64,000 nt of DNA from Platerodrilus igneus (GCA_036346225.1 JARFIW010001480.1:11067001-11131000); one strand, 5' to 3'; shown: positions 1 through 11,995, counted from the stretch's first letter. Notes: generated from the sequence alone by a model not told the origin. Translations and numbers: made by a program.

Positions 1-1130
1 GAAGAACAATTTGGGTTTAGGCAAAACAGGGGCACACGGAGGCAATTTTAGCTTTAAGGGTGATAATGAAGAAACAATAGATAAGGAGAAAGCATGTAGA
101 TCTGGAAAAAGCATTCGATAATGTAAAATGAGAAAAATATTCAAAATACCCAAAAAGATTGGAATCACGTATAGAAATAAACGGATAATGCAAAGCTTAT
201 ACAAAGAGCAATCAGCTGTAATAGTTGGAGCAGGAACGTAGAGAAGTAAATATTAGGAAAGCGGTGAGAAAGGGTTGTGCCCTATTTCCTATTAATTTTT
301 AACTTGTGCATTGAAAAAGGCAATGAATATTGTCAAATGCAGAAAAACAGTTGATATAACTATGCAGGGACAAACGATTAACATGCTTAGATTTACAGAA
401 TATCGGCGTTAGCATCTAGCAATGAAGAGTTAGAGCTAGCCCTTAATGAAATGGAAACAGAATTAACAGGGAAGTACGCTATGAAAATTAACAAAACAAA
501 ACTAAAATACTAGTAGGTAAAGGAGTGGTAAATAAGTCAAAAACCAGAATACAAATAGGAAATGAAAACTAACTAGAGGTTTACGATTTCTACTACCTAG
601 GAAGTTAAATAACACAAGAGGCGAAAAGTGCAAAAGATATAAAACAGAGATTAGCATAAGGCCATGCTGCATTTAACAAGAAAAAGCTACTACTATGTTT
701 AAAGACAACAAATATAGAAACAAGGAAACGATTGCTGAAAACATATGTGTGGAACACAACACTGTACGTCTGTAAAACGTGGATAGTTGAAGAAGTGGAC
801 AGAAAAAAGATTGAAGCCTTTGAAATGTGGTGCTATATCCGTATGATAAAGATATCATGCACAGACAAAGTTAAGTACTGAGAGGTCCTAGAAAAGCGAA
901 GAAGGAAATATGTGGAAAGTAGTAAAGAATAGAAGAGATAGGATGGTAGGACACATACTAAGGTATGAAGAAATAGGGAACATGTTACAAGCAGAGAAAG
1001 GAAAAAAAAGTGGTAGAGGTAGGTCTAGGTTAGACTACTACACGCAGATAGTGAAAGATGTAGGCTGTGGTAATTTCAGGGAAATGTGTAGTTAGCTCAG
1101 AATAGAAATCAATAGAGGTATGCGTCTAGT
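1..1130 (+). pseudogene. LINE reverse transcriptase relic, C-terminal half
   Basis: Broken second half of a non-LTR retrotransposon pol protein. Reading across frameshifts, the order is an RT motif of the type FGFRQNRGTR (about 10-50), a VDLEKAFDNVKW-like motif, a CALFP/NLCIE-like block near 280-330 and a C-terminal block with EAFEMWCY (about 815-840) and DRMVGHILRYEE (940-970). The longest open stretch is 910-1095. The same family occurs on the minus strand at 14591-17260, where the order is the same and less decayed. The C-terminal EMWCYRRM...GHILRHEG module is typical of insect 'endonuclease-reverse transcriptase' LINEs close to RTE/Jockey groups; the clade is not settled. The window starts inside the element, so its 5' end is unknown. 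Confidence 0.85.
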
Positions 1131-1404
1131 CAGTCTAATACGGATATCTATTGGTGAAAAAGTACTTAAACCTGATAATTTTGTAAATAATTACAGGTGT
1201 TGCAATATTCTCAACAAATGTTGATTTTGCGAAAGGAGTAACGGAAACTATAGATTCTCAAGTATCTAAGTGGATAGAGAATCTAGGTAGCAGTCAGACT
1301 GCTTAATCCCTATCATGTACTATTGAATATCGGTAAAATAGAGTATATTTTTAGCGAACAATAGACAGAAAAATTTAAAAGATTTAATATAAAATAAAAA
1401 CAAA

Positions 1405-1850
1405 TTTTAACACAAGCCGTACTATTAATGAGAAAAAGCAGATACTATGTTCGAAGGTAACAAGCTTAAAAACAAGAAAGAAATTTCTGTGGAACGTGGA
1501 TAGTAGAGAAACGAACCGGACATGTGATGCTACAGACGTATGATGAAGATATGGACAGACAAAGTTAAGGACAAAGAAGAACTCAAAATGGTTGGGGAAG
1601 AAAGAAATATGTGGAAAACAGTAAAAAATATGATAGATAGGGGCACAAACTAAAGCATAAGGGAATATCGAGGATATTTTAGAAGCAAAAAGAGAAAAGA
1701 AAGGTAGACGTAGACCTAGGTTAAACTATTGCACACAGATAGTGAAAAATGTAAGCTGTAGGAATTTCATGGAAATATGTAGGTTAGCACAGAATAGAAA
1801 ACAATAGACGTACGCGTCCAACGAGTTCTAGGACCGAGGACCTAATGATG
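1405..1850 (+). pseudogene. LINE C-terminal fragment, second copy
   Basis: A short 3' piece of the same LINE family as 1-1130. Recognisable blocks are MLQTYDED (about 1525), KYVEN/RNMWKTVKN (about 1600-1630) and the terminal SCRNFMEICRLAQNR-like block (about 1750-1800), each out of frame with the next. It lies 300 bp downstream of the first fragment in the same orientation, so it is either an independent 5'-truncated insertion or a tandem duplicate of the 3' end. Confidence 0.75.
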
Positions 1851-3888
1851 AGGTTTGGATTTTAATAAATAAACCCGATTCCTAGTTTGGTTCGGCGAAT
1901 TAATGGTTGCCTACGCCTATACAGTGTTGCATCCATCTCGCTCTGTGGTCTGGTTGGTTGGTCAAATTGTCTACGAATATAAGCAACACAAGATGTTCTT
2001 TTGTCAACTTTCTTTAATCAATTACATTCCCTTGTTTTGAAAATTAAAGATGTTTCTAACAATCCTATTTTCAATTCAATTATTTCTTTTATTAATTTAC
2101 CGACACTTCATATGTTGTCGTAAGAATTGATCCTGTCTCGTAGTTTTATTAGAGGGTTGCAATCAACAGAAAACTAAACTTTACCTTGAGACTTAATATA
2201 TCAATCTCCGATCGTCACCGCATTCGTTAATTCGATTTCAGTCATTTTTTCCGGCTTTAGTAAGTTATTTAATTTCAAGCTCTTCGAGAATTTGTTAAAG
2301 TTCTCGTCGGTCATATAATTTCGCAAGCAATATTGTTGTTCTTAAAGTAAACGTGAACAATTATATTTCGTGTTTTTCCATTTTTTCGGTAAGTAACAAC
2401 TTCTTTCTTTCTCTATTTATCGACATTTTATGTACAAACTTTTCTAAGCTCTAGTAAAATAGCGAAGTGATATTTTGATGTTATGTTTCAAAAGCGCTGT
2501 TTATTATAGGTATCTGTCGTATCAATAGGTGTATTTTTCTACGAATATAAACAAGCAAACTGGTACAATACCATTCTAGCTTTTGCACTTCTGGTCGGTG
2601 TAAATGTAAAATTTCTATAGTGTCTTTGGCGGAACCGGCATTGTGTACTCTACTCTCTGGCATAGATTACAGTAATAATTGTGAACAGAAAACTACATCA
2701 GCTGTTATTTATACAACTGACTCAAAGTTGTTTACACAATTGGTCCTAGTCCACTTTTAGTTCCTCGAAGACTTCTAAAGTCTCTTTGTCTACAGTTACA
2801 GTTCGCTTATCCAGAGGAAGTCCTCCCTATCCCCAGAGAACCTCTACTACTGTAACAGTTTTTATTTTATTTACTAATTTAAACCGCGTTTCGTGACTTT
2901 GCCCCAAGGGAAGAGATATAACAATAATTCATACCTAACAATGTGAGTGCAGTTGTAACAGTTTTCCGAAAACACAAATTTGAAATTTTAAAGTTGAAAC
3001 GGTTCTAAATTTTTAATTATAATATTGAACATCTTTAAAATAATAGTGCACGTAAAACACAGTAATGCGGAACTTCAAAAGCACTTAAAATTCTTACGCG
3101 TGCAAGATGGAACTATTAAGAACTGTTGTGACGACGTCTGCTTTGACCATTACCGCAAGGGAGAATATGGGAAGAGCGGCGGTCAAAATATTCTTTGTTA
3201 AACTGAAATATAGTAAAGTTGGGCGCCACTATATCTAACGATTATAAAAAAACAATTCTAGGGTAGATACAGAAAACCCTTTGAAGTAGATAATTAAAAA
3301 GATTTAATTTAACCTTTTGGAAAATTAACCACACTAAAATTAGAATGTTTCTATTCTATAACAAATAACTTGTTTCCAATAACAATATTTAAGAAAAGAA
3401 ATAAATAATTTCACATATTTTAGTTACATAAAAGATTGCTAGTTGAAATAATTTCATTACTTAATATTTATATGAGCATCCGATCTGATAATCACGTACA
3501 AATTTAATAAAAACAGTGTTTCAAGTAATCTTAAAATATTTACGAGTGAGAGTTTCAACTGTAACAGCGTTTAAACAAAGATAATATTTCCAAAAATATA
3601 TAAGTTATTGTAAAAAAATTAATCAGTTGGATACCGGGTCTTAGAGACTGGACCGCTTGAGGTTTTCGTGGTTCAAAACTTAGCCATTGATGGGAAAAGG
3701 GGTTGTAAAATAAATCCGTTGTGGGATTTAGCAAAAGTAACTTACCCTTAACCTCTGACCGCTTGCTGCTACCCTTAGATGGGTTGGGCCCAGGTTCCAG
3801 CTGGTTGCTTGCTGTGGAAAAAGCAATGACTTCAGACTGATTTCGAGGGTGATTGTCGGTTCAAGCTTGCCTGAACATTAACGATGTT
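1851..3888. other. No gene recognised
   Basis: AT-rich sequence with only short chance open frames on both strands (for example 60 codons at 2481-2663 minus). No family motif, RNA gene or terminal inverted repeat was recognised. Confidence 0.5.
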
Positions 3889-4742
3889 ACGAAGATCGTT
3901 CAATAAGTGCTTAGAAAATCCAAGAGATAGGACTCGTAGTACCGAAAATAAATTTTTTACAGTTAGCAACACTTCTAGCTAGTCAGCTGTTAGAGTTTCA
4001 GCCGTATCCATCACGTAGTTTCATTTTTGTTGTTGATTGAAGTAAAAGCTTTCATTTGATTATAACAATGGATAAAAGTGAGTTTCGAGCAGTGACTAAA
4101 CACTTGTATTTAAAAGGGTTAACGGCGAAATAAATCAAAGCTTAGTTGGATGAAGTTCATGGCACATGTGCTCCTGTGTTTGCAACTGTTTACAATTGGG
4201 TGAATGAGTTTAAACGTAGCCGTACATCCACACAAAAGATGAACATTGTTCCAGACGCTCTGTGGAAATGTCTACCTTCGATATGATGGACAAAATCCAC
4301 GACATGATTTTAAATGATCGGCGAATAAAAATGCGCGAAATAGTTGAGGCCACAGGCATATGGCAAGGCACATTCGCTTCAATTTTGCACGAAAAATTGG
4401 CTGCGAAAAAATCTCGGTAAGATGGGTGCGGCGTTTGCTCACAGTGGAGAATAAGCCCAATCGTATGGTCGATTCTGAGTGTGTTTTGGCGCTTTTCCGT
4501 CGCAATCCTGAAGAAATGGCTTGGCGGACAAAGGTTTACGTCTAACGGGAAGGTCATCGCCCAAACAAACGCCTATTTTGAAGAGCTCCCAAAATTCTAT
4601 TTTTTGGACGGCTGAAAAAATTTGGAAAAACGCTTAGAAAAATATATAGAGCTGAAAGGAAATTATGTTGAAAAATAAAAAAAAATCTACCCACAAAATG
4701 TGTTTTCTACTTATTTCTAAGGACTTATTAAACGACTCTCTA
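3889..4742 (+). mobile_element. Internally deleted mariner element
   Basis: About 850 bp, against the ~1.3 kb usual for mariner. The ends are imperfect terminal inverted repeats: 3893-3920 (core TCGTTCAATAAGTGCTTAG) pairs with the reverse complement of 4712-4738 (TCGTTTAATAAGTCCTTAG), about 22 of 27 matching. TA dinucleotides adjoin both ends, as expected for mariner target duplication. The transposase inside keeps its N-terminal DNA-binding half and last ~35 residues but has lost the catalytic core. Confidence 0.85.
4068..4678 (+). pseudogene. mariner transposase, core deleted
   Basis: The start ATG at 4068 opens MDKSEFRAVTKHLYLKG, the classic mariner N-terminus. It is followed by DEVHGTCAPVFATVYNWVN and EFKRSRTST (helix-turn-helix 1), then a second HTH read from about 4270 (MMDKIHDMILNDRRIKMREI) and RWVRRLLTVENK near 4420. 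After about 4510 (FRRNPEEMAW, normally just before the first catalytic Asp) the frame jumps to the C-terminal block NAYFEELPKFYFLDG...RLEKYIELKGNYVEK ending at TAA 4676-4678. The whole DD34D catalytic region is therefore missing. An in-frame TAA at about 4130 and frameshifts near 4250 and 4400 also break it. It cannot encode an active enzyme but could be mobilised in trans if the ends still function. Confidence 0.88.
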
Positions 4743-7611
4743 GTAGGGACTTCGTTGGTCTTATAAAATTTGCTGGTTCTGCGGGATTTGCTGTATCTAT
4801 GGAATTTGCGCATCAACTACTTCCCATCTTGCTTGATTCGAAGATGATGTGAAAGTGAGCGGATTGAGAAAACGACTTACAAAGATATTTCAACCAGGGA
4901 TATCTTATCAGAACAAATGTTTAACGCCCACGCGCCGTGTATATGAAACAAGTTGAAAACCTTAAGGTAGTTTTTGAACAATAAGGTGTTTACTGGGACA
5001 CTTGAAAGATTATATTGCTATTTACGACTTTAAAAATCAGGTTTCAAAACACCTGAAGCGTTTTCTATATCATTGTGAGTACAAAATGTTGATCTTAGCC
5101 CCAATTTAAACGAACTAGAAAATAAGAAATCGCATGTTGTTTTCCATATGGCTAAGAATTTATTAAGAATATGAAAATCTATCTAAATTTGCAAATAAAT
5201 ATACTTGGCGAATTCTTTTATTTTTATTCTATTGTCTTAATACCTCTATTTTGTTTCGAAAACAAATTTTTTTATATAGCCAAAAAAATTGTTACACTAC
5301 TCATATCACCAATTTGCAGGGCTATCTGGAACTGGAATGTCGTAGCCTAGGCATGCCCCTGCCTGTAATAAGAGATGATCCAGTGAAACCATTGTATTTT
5401 ATATACTCGTTTTAAGTTATTTATTCAACTCTCGATAGAAGACACATCAAGTTCACTACTGTATTTCTGCCCTAGCCAGAATATGCAGATTAATATCATA
5501 AAAATGATTTTTAACATTGGTATACTTCAAGCGGGTGTTAGCATTGGTTCTGAATCTCTCTCAAGTTCAGTAGTCCGTTCTGTCGAAACGAAACAAAAAT
5601 TCGTTAAAAAAGCTACAAAAAGGAAGTTATAAAGAAAGAAGCGCGATTATTTATAACAAGATTATCTAAATAAGAGGCACTTGATTGGTCAAATTTAAAT
5701 ATATCTAGCATTAGGAATACTGTAAACCTGTTATTTTCATCGAAATCATTTGTTGCCAATGTTATATCTTATTGAAAGTGGATTGTGGATATTCTTCATG
5801 ATATAGAAATGCAATTGCACGGACGAAAAACCACAATTCTATAGACTAAAAAAAGAGAAACGATGTATATCGAAGTTTACATTAATAAAAAATGTATAAT
5901 ATACGTGTCACTTTGAAAGTGTTCAACTCCTGAAATACGCGAATTTTCCTTAATTGAGGCAATGATTGACACAGTTTCCTTCTACAATCCTTCGAATTTC
6001 GCCTGCCGCTTTAACTATCAAAAGTCCCTTGAGAAGATAACTCTTAACTTTTACATGCCATATTTTTATTTAAAATTGGGCACACCTTAATTACGAAATA
6101 TTATAACAGCGGCGTCCGTAATTTACCGTGTAATAAGCAGCTCCATCCTAATTGAATTTTAAAATAATTACACCTGCAGATAATTATCAACCGTCTGACG
6201 TACGAAATTTGTCTAACGCTAAAATTAGAGCGTGCAGAATAAATGTTAGAAGGAAACCTAATTTTACGCAGGAAAAGGGTTCCCTTTTAGAGGGCTTTGT
6301 AGCTCCGAAACGCAATGTTTGTACTGATTTATAAACAAAACTAAATCGGGTGTAAATCTCCCGGAAATTCTGATTAGTTATGCGAAATTGATTTTACCAA
6401 CCGCTGTGAATGTCCGTTGGTGATATAAACCAAGTCGAATAATGATTATTCACGATCTATAGGTTGCCATCAAATCCCATTCGGTATTATGTTTTGGGGG
6501 TGAGTGAATAGACAAAACTTCGCATCCATAAAAGATGATACTAATTTATTCAGTTTAAACAGAATATATGTATGAGCTTTAATTTGTATTAACAAGAACA
6601 GTATTTTGATTGGCGATAGGTTATTACCTATTTCCATTCCATGCTTTCGATATAAGGGTAGTGAGTTGTGATAACCTTTTCAACTTTACTGGTCATTTGC
6701 TACTAAAACTTTTATAGGTCTCTACTTGCTATGAAAATCGGTACTTTTGTGTTATATCTTACTTACGGATATATTAGAAATTCTTTATGCTTAATTTAGA
6801 CAATCTTTGAATATTTTCTTTTGTACGTTTTTCAATTTTTCAAATGTTGTAGCATTTATTCATCAGTGTTTGATGAGGTTATTTTGTTATATCTGGTATG
6901 ACAAGGTCCATTTTTAGTCTCCGCTACCCGAAGATTTTCTGCTTTATAAATAATATAAAAAGTTAAGGCTTCACCAACTTTGTTGAACCCAGTTCCTTTT
7001 CCGGATATTTAGAATCTTGTCTGCAAATGCTGTGTTTTCTTCCCGGATTGCCAGTAAGTTTGCTTCTATCATAGTTGTATACTTGCGCTTGTGTTAACGC
7101 ATATCCACCTTTAAATTCTCACTGTATTGTGAAAGAATTTCTGCCTTTACACTGGCTTTACCCTTCTTATAATTCGCTTTGAATCTTGCAGTTGATTCCC
7201 GGTTTCTCTTCAAGAATAGTTTTGCCCAATTTCTATCTGGAATGTTGTGACGAAATTTCCTAACGCTGACTTTAATGTGTTAAATATAGTTTTCGAGGCG
7301 AGGTTGTAAAATAACAAGACTGATGCTGTTAAACTTTTTATTTTAAATTTATACATATTAAATTATTCTTCACCTCATGTGCGATCACAACACCCCTGTA
7401 TTCGAACTTTCCATGGTTCACAATAGTGGTGGAAATCGTCATTTATGACTGGTTCATGATTTGTGCCGCTTTATTTTCTCAACTATAACGCTCTGAAATC
7501 TTTTTGCTTTTAATCTAGGTTTGACCTTAGGAAATAGATTAAAGTAAAATGGTGCCAGATCTTGCGAATAAGGCGAATTATCTAACATTAAGATGTCATT
7601 GACTAAAAACG
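4743..7611. other. No gene recognised
   Basis: 2.9 kb of AT-rich sequence. A 60-codon open frame at 6152-6334 (+) and lysine/glutamine-rich minus-strand readings around 6950-7260 have no recognisable motif. A stretch at 5319-5410 resembling a splice acceptor plus Ig-like residues is treated under rejected items. Confidence 0.45.
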
Positions 7612-7872
7612 TATTGGCAGACACTACATTTGATTTTCTAATGCTATACCCAAAGGTACTACATAGGCCAAGGAGCGAGTTTTTTACTTAAAAATTTTGA
7701 ATTTCACCGAATCCTTGCCGTGTTTCGAGTAAGGGGAAGATTTCTAACGTGCGTGACAACATTCATACACGGGAATTACATTTTACCTCTCATCCGGGCG
7801 AAAACGTATTTTTGTGAAAAATACTCGGCTAACAATTTTCAAGCAGACCGTGTTGTGATTCGAATCCCGGAC
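7612..7872 (-). mobile_element. tRNA-derived SINE, 5'-truncated copy
   Basis: Reads on the minus strand. Its head at 7857-7867 contains GGATTCGAATC, a good Pol III box B. The body (TTAGCCGAGTA..., AAAATACG, GGATGAGAGGTAAAATGTA, GTTGTCACGCACGTT, CAAGGATTCGGTGAAATTCA) matches the second copy at 46604-46910 block by block down to a shared AAATCAAATGTAGTGT tail. Box A is missing, so this copy is 5'-truncated at the tRNA-like head and should not be transcribed from its own promoter. Confidence 0.85.
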
Positions 7873-8404
7873 CTTAAATGATTGTATTAAAGATACAGAT
7901 ATATTTTTTAATAAAGATCTAACAGTGATTTGTTTTTTTATGCTCTTTATGAGACTGTATTAAAAATACAGGTTTATATTTTTTATAAAGTTCAACAAGT
8001 ATTGTAGTAAGATCTAAGAATAATATCTTTTATAATTTTTGTACTTTATGTCTTTAAAAAGTGCCTTATATTGTTGTTGTGCTAGAATTAACCGTCTGGA
8101 GGATCTTATACCCGCCTCTAAGAAATCAGTTAGATCTCAGTCAAACGACAGGTTATAGTAGCCTCCTGAATGTAATCTATCGCTCATATATTTGACCCTA
8201 CGAATAAATTTCCATCTTGTAGTATATAAAAAATCTTACCACTTGCTCATCGCTTCTGCAGACCTAAAAATCTGCTAGCCGTTTTGTCTAAAGATTTCTT
8301 AGTACTATTTGCCATTTTCCAACCACTATAGCATTGGGCCATAATTTTAAAAACAGGAAAGTACGTTTAGGGTCACGTCTATAACTAATCGGAAGTAGAA
8401 TAAT
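7873..8404. other. No gene recognised
   Basis: AT-rich spacer between the SINE and the LINE fragment. Nothing recognised. Confidence 0.5.
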
Positions 8405-9055
8405 AGAAAATATTTCAACGCTTTATTTCAACATCATGCTAGAAGACAATACACATGGAAGGTGCCAAAAGACATAGGGAGATATCAAATAGATTACATC
8501 CTTGTTTGTCAACAGTTTAGAAATCAAGCAAAAGACTGTAAAAGCTACCCAGAAGCAGATATAGACGCTGACCACAACATCGTAATCATGAAGGTCGCTC
8601 TTAAATTTTAAAATTTGAAAAGCAGAAACGGAAAAGGGCACATGAACTTTGAGAAACTTAAAGATAAAGATATCCACAAAAGATTTGAGAAAAAGTCCAA
8701 CGAACTCTGGAACCCTCTGGTATTAAGAAAGTAGAAATAGAATGAAATAACTTTAAATCCAGCTTAGACATGGCGGCGAGAGTTATCCTGAGGTATATAC
8801 AAAAAGAAAATAAAAAACCTTGGGTAAAAAAGGATATCCTGAATTTAACGGAAGAGAGGCGAAAGTACAAAAACAGACTAGACGAAGCAGAAAAAATAAA
8901 AATACGCATAGCTGTAGCATTTTCAAACAATAAGTTTGACAGCACATGTGTCAAAAATATTAACTAGAATTGTACAAAGACGAATGGAAAAACGAGCTGA
9001 AGAAGTACTAGGAGAAGATCAATTTGAATTTAGAGGAACACACGGAACTCTCTGT
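8405..9055 (+). pseudogene. LINE endonuclease C-terminus and linker relic
   Basis: Same LINE family as 14591-17260. The reading starts YFNALFQHHARRQYTWKVP, then GRYQIDYILV (substrate-contact loop of apurinic-type endonucleases) and DADHNIVIMK, which carries the catalytic D-H pair of the exonuclease-endonuclease-phosphatase fold. The linker MAARVILRYIQKENKKPWVK...LTEERRKYKNR is open at 8770-8967. The reading then jumps to an RT segment (RRMEKRAEEVLGEDQFEF-like, about 8975-9040), so about 600 bp of linker has been deleted. Several frameshifts break it. Confidence 0.82.
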
Positions 9056-9330
9056 AGATCGCTGCTACCTCTTCCTCATTGTAGCTAGAGGTAGGCATGT
9101 ATTATTACTGTATTTACAAGTTCAAATTCTAATCTGACCATGAGTACCCTCTTGTTCTTTTCTAAGTAGTTTTCTACACAACGTCTTATTTTTTCCCGCA
9201 TAACTATCCCCACACCTGAATTTCCTTCCTCTGTCCTACATGAATTACCCTAAAGTCTCTGCTCAAAAAATCCCCCGTCTCAGACCACCGAACTTCGCTA
9301 ATTCCTACTATGTCGAATGCTAACCTAGGC
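9056..9330 (-). pseudogene. LINE endonuclease N-terminal fragment, inverted
   Basis: Minus-strand reading matches 16986-17240: FDIVGISEVRW, the SGDFRVIH-like block and MRKKIRRCVENYLEKN. This is the N-terminal half of the endonuclease domain with the conserved SEVRW motif. It meets the plus-strand LINE fragment at about 9055, so two pieces of the same family lie in opposite orientations without spacer. Confidence 0.78.
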
Positions 9331-9644
9331 ATTTCAATTTTCAGATACAAACGGAAGAAAGAAAATGCTTTTGTCGGTAAGGCACAAATCGTTGAAATCT
9401 TCTAATAAGTTTTGCATTCAAAGAATGAGAAATAATTGAAATACAAAAATAAATAAGTTACACAGATAAATCGTTTGGCAGCAGGAACCGATTTCGTATG
9501 AATTAGCAGAATCCAGTGGCTTACAGGCGGAGAACTTTGGTTAGAATCTTCCCACAAAACAAGTCGCCAGTCATATATTACTACTACTTACGATATAATA
9601 CAAATAATAGGGCAATTATTAAAGAACAGAACAATTAGCGTAAG

Positions 9645-9830
9645 GAGTTCACACCACCATATCCCACCACCTCCACAACACTCCACACACCTCCACCACC
9701 CCCCACACACCTCCACATCCCTCCACCCTCCACATCATTCCACATTAAAGCCACGAACCTTTAAACCCGCCACATCTCTCCGCATCACCCACATTAAAGC
9801 CACGAATCTTTAAATTTTTTGTTTAATAAA
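9645..9830. repeat. C-rich CCACC/CACCTCCA low-complexity tract
   Basis: From 9645 to 9790 the plus strand is almost only C, A and T in CCACC, ACACCTCCAC and CACATC words. A duplicated 28-bp phrase (CACATTAAAGCCACGAA plus TTTAAA) lies at about 9742-9771 and 9789-9816. Base composition contrasts sharply with the AT-rich surroundings. No coding sense was found. Confidence 0.7.
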
Positions 9831-10047
9831 TTTTAACTCGATCTTTAGATCCTTTTTAGTTACCCCAGATATTCGCTTTAATCCGGACTTTTGCCGAATA
9901 ATTTAAAACCGTCGGAATGGTTTAAATCAAACCACCCTTACAAAAGTTATACCGCCGATTTTATGAAGTTATCCGAAATCGTCTTAGGTTTATGACACAT
10001 AATATCGGTCTAAATTTTTCTGGGGAGCCCAATACTTTAGGAACTTT

Positions 10048-10545
10048 TTAAATCAAAGCAACCCTCGGGAGAATTGTATTATTATACCTAATATCAAACT
10101 TATTAAAATTTGTATAAAAGTATTGCACGGATTCTAATTCTAGTTCTTTTGGAATTGTAGAATATGGTGTTGCAGATTGTGTAAAATATGTATTACCTGC
10201 TTTAATGTAGCACTTGTGTAAGATTTTTAATTTATCTTGGCTATCTTCCTCCTCTACTATCTCCAAATACTTTACAAGTAAATAGTTAAAACTAAAAGCC
10301 GAAAGCACATACTTTATCAATTTTCCCTTTCCTCTGTTCTTTCGGTCAACTTAATTTGTAAGCCAGTCAATTTCTTTGAACCCCCCCCCCCCTACACGTA
10401 CCGTAGTAGGTTCTTATACACTAAACAGCAGCTATTTTGCAGCTTGTCCGATGGCTTACTCCACATTCTGGCAAGTGGTACCGAGTACATTGGCGTTTTT
10501 AGAAAGTATAACTTACCATCTTCCAATAAGGTTAAACAGTCTTTT
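10048..10545 (-). pseudogene. Unrecognised repeat-family protein, copy 1
   Basis: Minus-strand open frame of about 90 codons (10048-10320) reading KYVLSAFSFNYLLVKYLEI, EEEDSQDKLKILHKCYIKAG and FTQSATPYSTIPKELELE. The neighbouring frame at 10400-10545 reads LLEDGKLYFLKTPMYSVPLARM and SDKLQNSCCLVYKNLLRYV. A second copy, about 90% alike in DNA, lies at 11607-11995. Where the copies differ the protein changes conservatively, so the segment was probably coding before duplication. A run of 14 C at 10381-10394 breaks it. I do not recognise the family; it could belong to a large virus-like DNA element, but no diagnostic enzyme is visible. Confidence 0.55.
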
Positions 10546-10654
10546 AAAAGATTATAAGCTTTGGTTTGTAGTATTTGTTGTCATAGCTTCTGGTGTCGTC
10601 TCCAAATAAAGAATTAGATGCTTGGTGACTGTTAACTTCCGCTTTCCTCGTGTA

Positions 10655-10756
10655 CGTCCAGGCACACCCCTGCCCATGAGCATCCCTGCTCATGCGCACC
10701 CCTACCCATGCGCACCTCTGTCAATGCGCACCACTGCGCGCGCGCGCGCGTGTGTA
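10655..10756. repeat. 16-bp minisatellite plus (GC)n/(TG)n microsatellite
   Basis: Five imperfect units of GCGCACCCCTGCCCAT run from about 10661 to 10735. They pass directly into a CG dinucleotide run (10736-10750) and TGTGT. A similar GC/TG microsatellite occurs at 53101-53126. Confidence 0.8.
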
Positions 10757-11063
10757 GATGTGTACTGGAATATGTAATCGTATACATTAATCAGTCTAAG
10801 CTATTTTATTTAGTCCAAGGTATCTACTATTTTTTAAACCACAATTAATAATCACCTTTATAGGTTTAACATTTATACCATTTCCCAATAGCTGGTGCTA
10901 CGAACATGGAAACTTTAATTTCTTTAATTTCTTATTGGAGGGAATCCTTATTTTCCGACTCACTGCCGCGTAGTTGCATGTCCACCACTTTTGGGAATAT
11001 ATGATCGTTATAGGTTGTAAGACCCTCGGTTTTAAATGGTCCGAAAGGTTCTTTACTAGGCAA

Positions 11064-11824
11064 TTATACAATGTTAAGCTTCACCCCTTTGCATGTGGTG
11101 TACGCCAAGATTACGAAACCCGCATTCCTTAGTTCGTTTATGTTATCTGCCATTTTAATAAATACGTTTTTAGAATAACCTTTTAAAAAGTATACGGATT
11201 TAGTACCATCCTTTTCCGCAAGGACACCTACATAACTAAAAAAGTCTTTCTTACTAACCACAAATGCATACAGCTTGTAGAACCTGGATGTATCTAAGTC
11301 AGTCCATCGGCACATAAAATAATCTTTTAATTTTTCCTCATTTTCTCTAATAAGATTTTCTATCTCTAACACATCTTTGTATTGTTCACGTATTGTCGCA
11401 GTGTTTTCCACGTAATCCAACTTTCGCCTTTTTGCACTCATTTCTTCTAATTCCAGATGTCTTTTTCTCCTACTTACAACGTATGCCGTGCTTAAGGGGT
11501 CAATTTCCTTTAGCGTAAACGGATAGAGTTTGCCAATATTTACGCGTTGTTGTACAACCTCTGGGCGAATGTTAGTCGTGTTTACCCCAATTCCGAAATG
11601 ATTATTTCTTTTGGAATTGTAGAATATAGTGTTGCAGATTGTGTAAAATATATACTACCTGCTTTAATGTAGCACTTGTGTAAGATTTTTACTTTATCTT
11701 GACTGCCTTCCTCCTCTAATATCGCCAAATAATTTACAGGTAAATAGTTAAAACTAAAAGCCGAAAGTACATACTGTATCAATTGTTCTCTTTCCTCTGG
11801 TTTTTCAGACAACTTAATTTGCAA
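11064..11824 (-). pseudogene. Unrecognised repeat-family protein, longer copy
   Basis: Two open frames on the minus strand, 11824-11582 and 11597-11064, overlap around 11590 and look like one protein of about 240 residues broken by one frameshift. The first part is the copy-2 version of the 10.1 kb protein (QYVLSAFSFNYLPVNYLAIL, QSATLYSTIPKEI). It continues into VVQQRVNIGKLYPFTLKEID, a basic stretch RRKRHLELEEMSAKRRKLDY that could be a nuclear signal, a helical Glu/Lys-rich segment and an alpha-beta segment (FVVSKKDFFSYVGVLAEKDG) ending VKLNIV before TAA at 11064-11066. There is no signal peptide or membrane segment. The second half has no partner at 10 kb. Function unknown. Confidence 0.5.
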
Positions 11825-11995
11825 GCCAGTGAATTTCTTTGTATTGCTATACCCTCAATACACGTACTGTAGTAGGTTATTATACACTAAACAGCAGCTA
11901 TTTTGTAGCTTGTCCGATAGCTTACTCCACATTTTGGCAAGTGGCACCGACTACATTGGCGCCTTTAGAAAGTATAACTTACTATCTTCCAATAA
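11607..11995 (-). repeat. Direct repeat partner of 10150-10545
   Basis: About 390 bp aligns with 10150-10545 at roughly 90% identity in the same orientation, 1457 bp apart. Similarity ends near the polyC insertion side and at the beginning of the longer protein's second half. The spacing could fit long terminal repeats or a segmental duplication. Confidence 0.8.

Noticed and set aside
4210..4557. Minus-strand open frames of 77-115 codons over the mariner.
   Set aside because: Antisense shadows of the transposase; no motif and no independent support.
5319..5415. Possible plus-strand Ig exon: TTTGCAG followed by GYLELECRSLGMPLPVIRDD.
   Set aside because: Resembles the L-x-C-x-x-x-G-x-P-x-P pattern but there is no Trp, no second Cys and no donor, and the strand is opposite to the real Ig exon. 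Probably chance.
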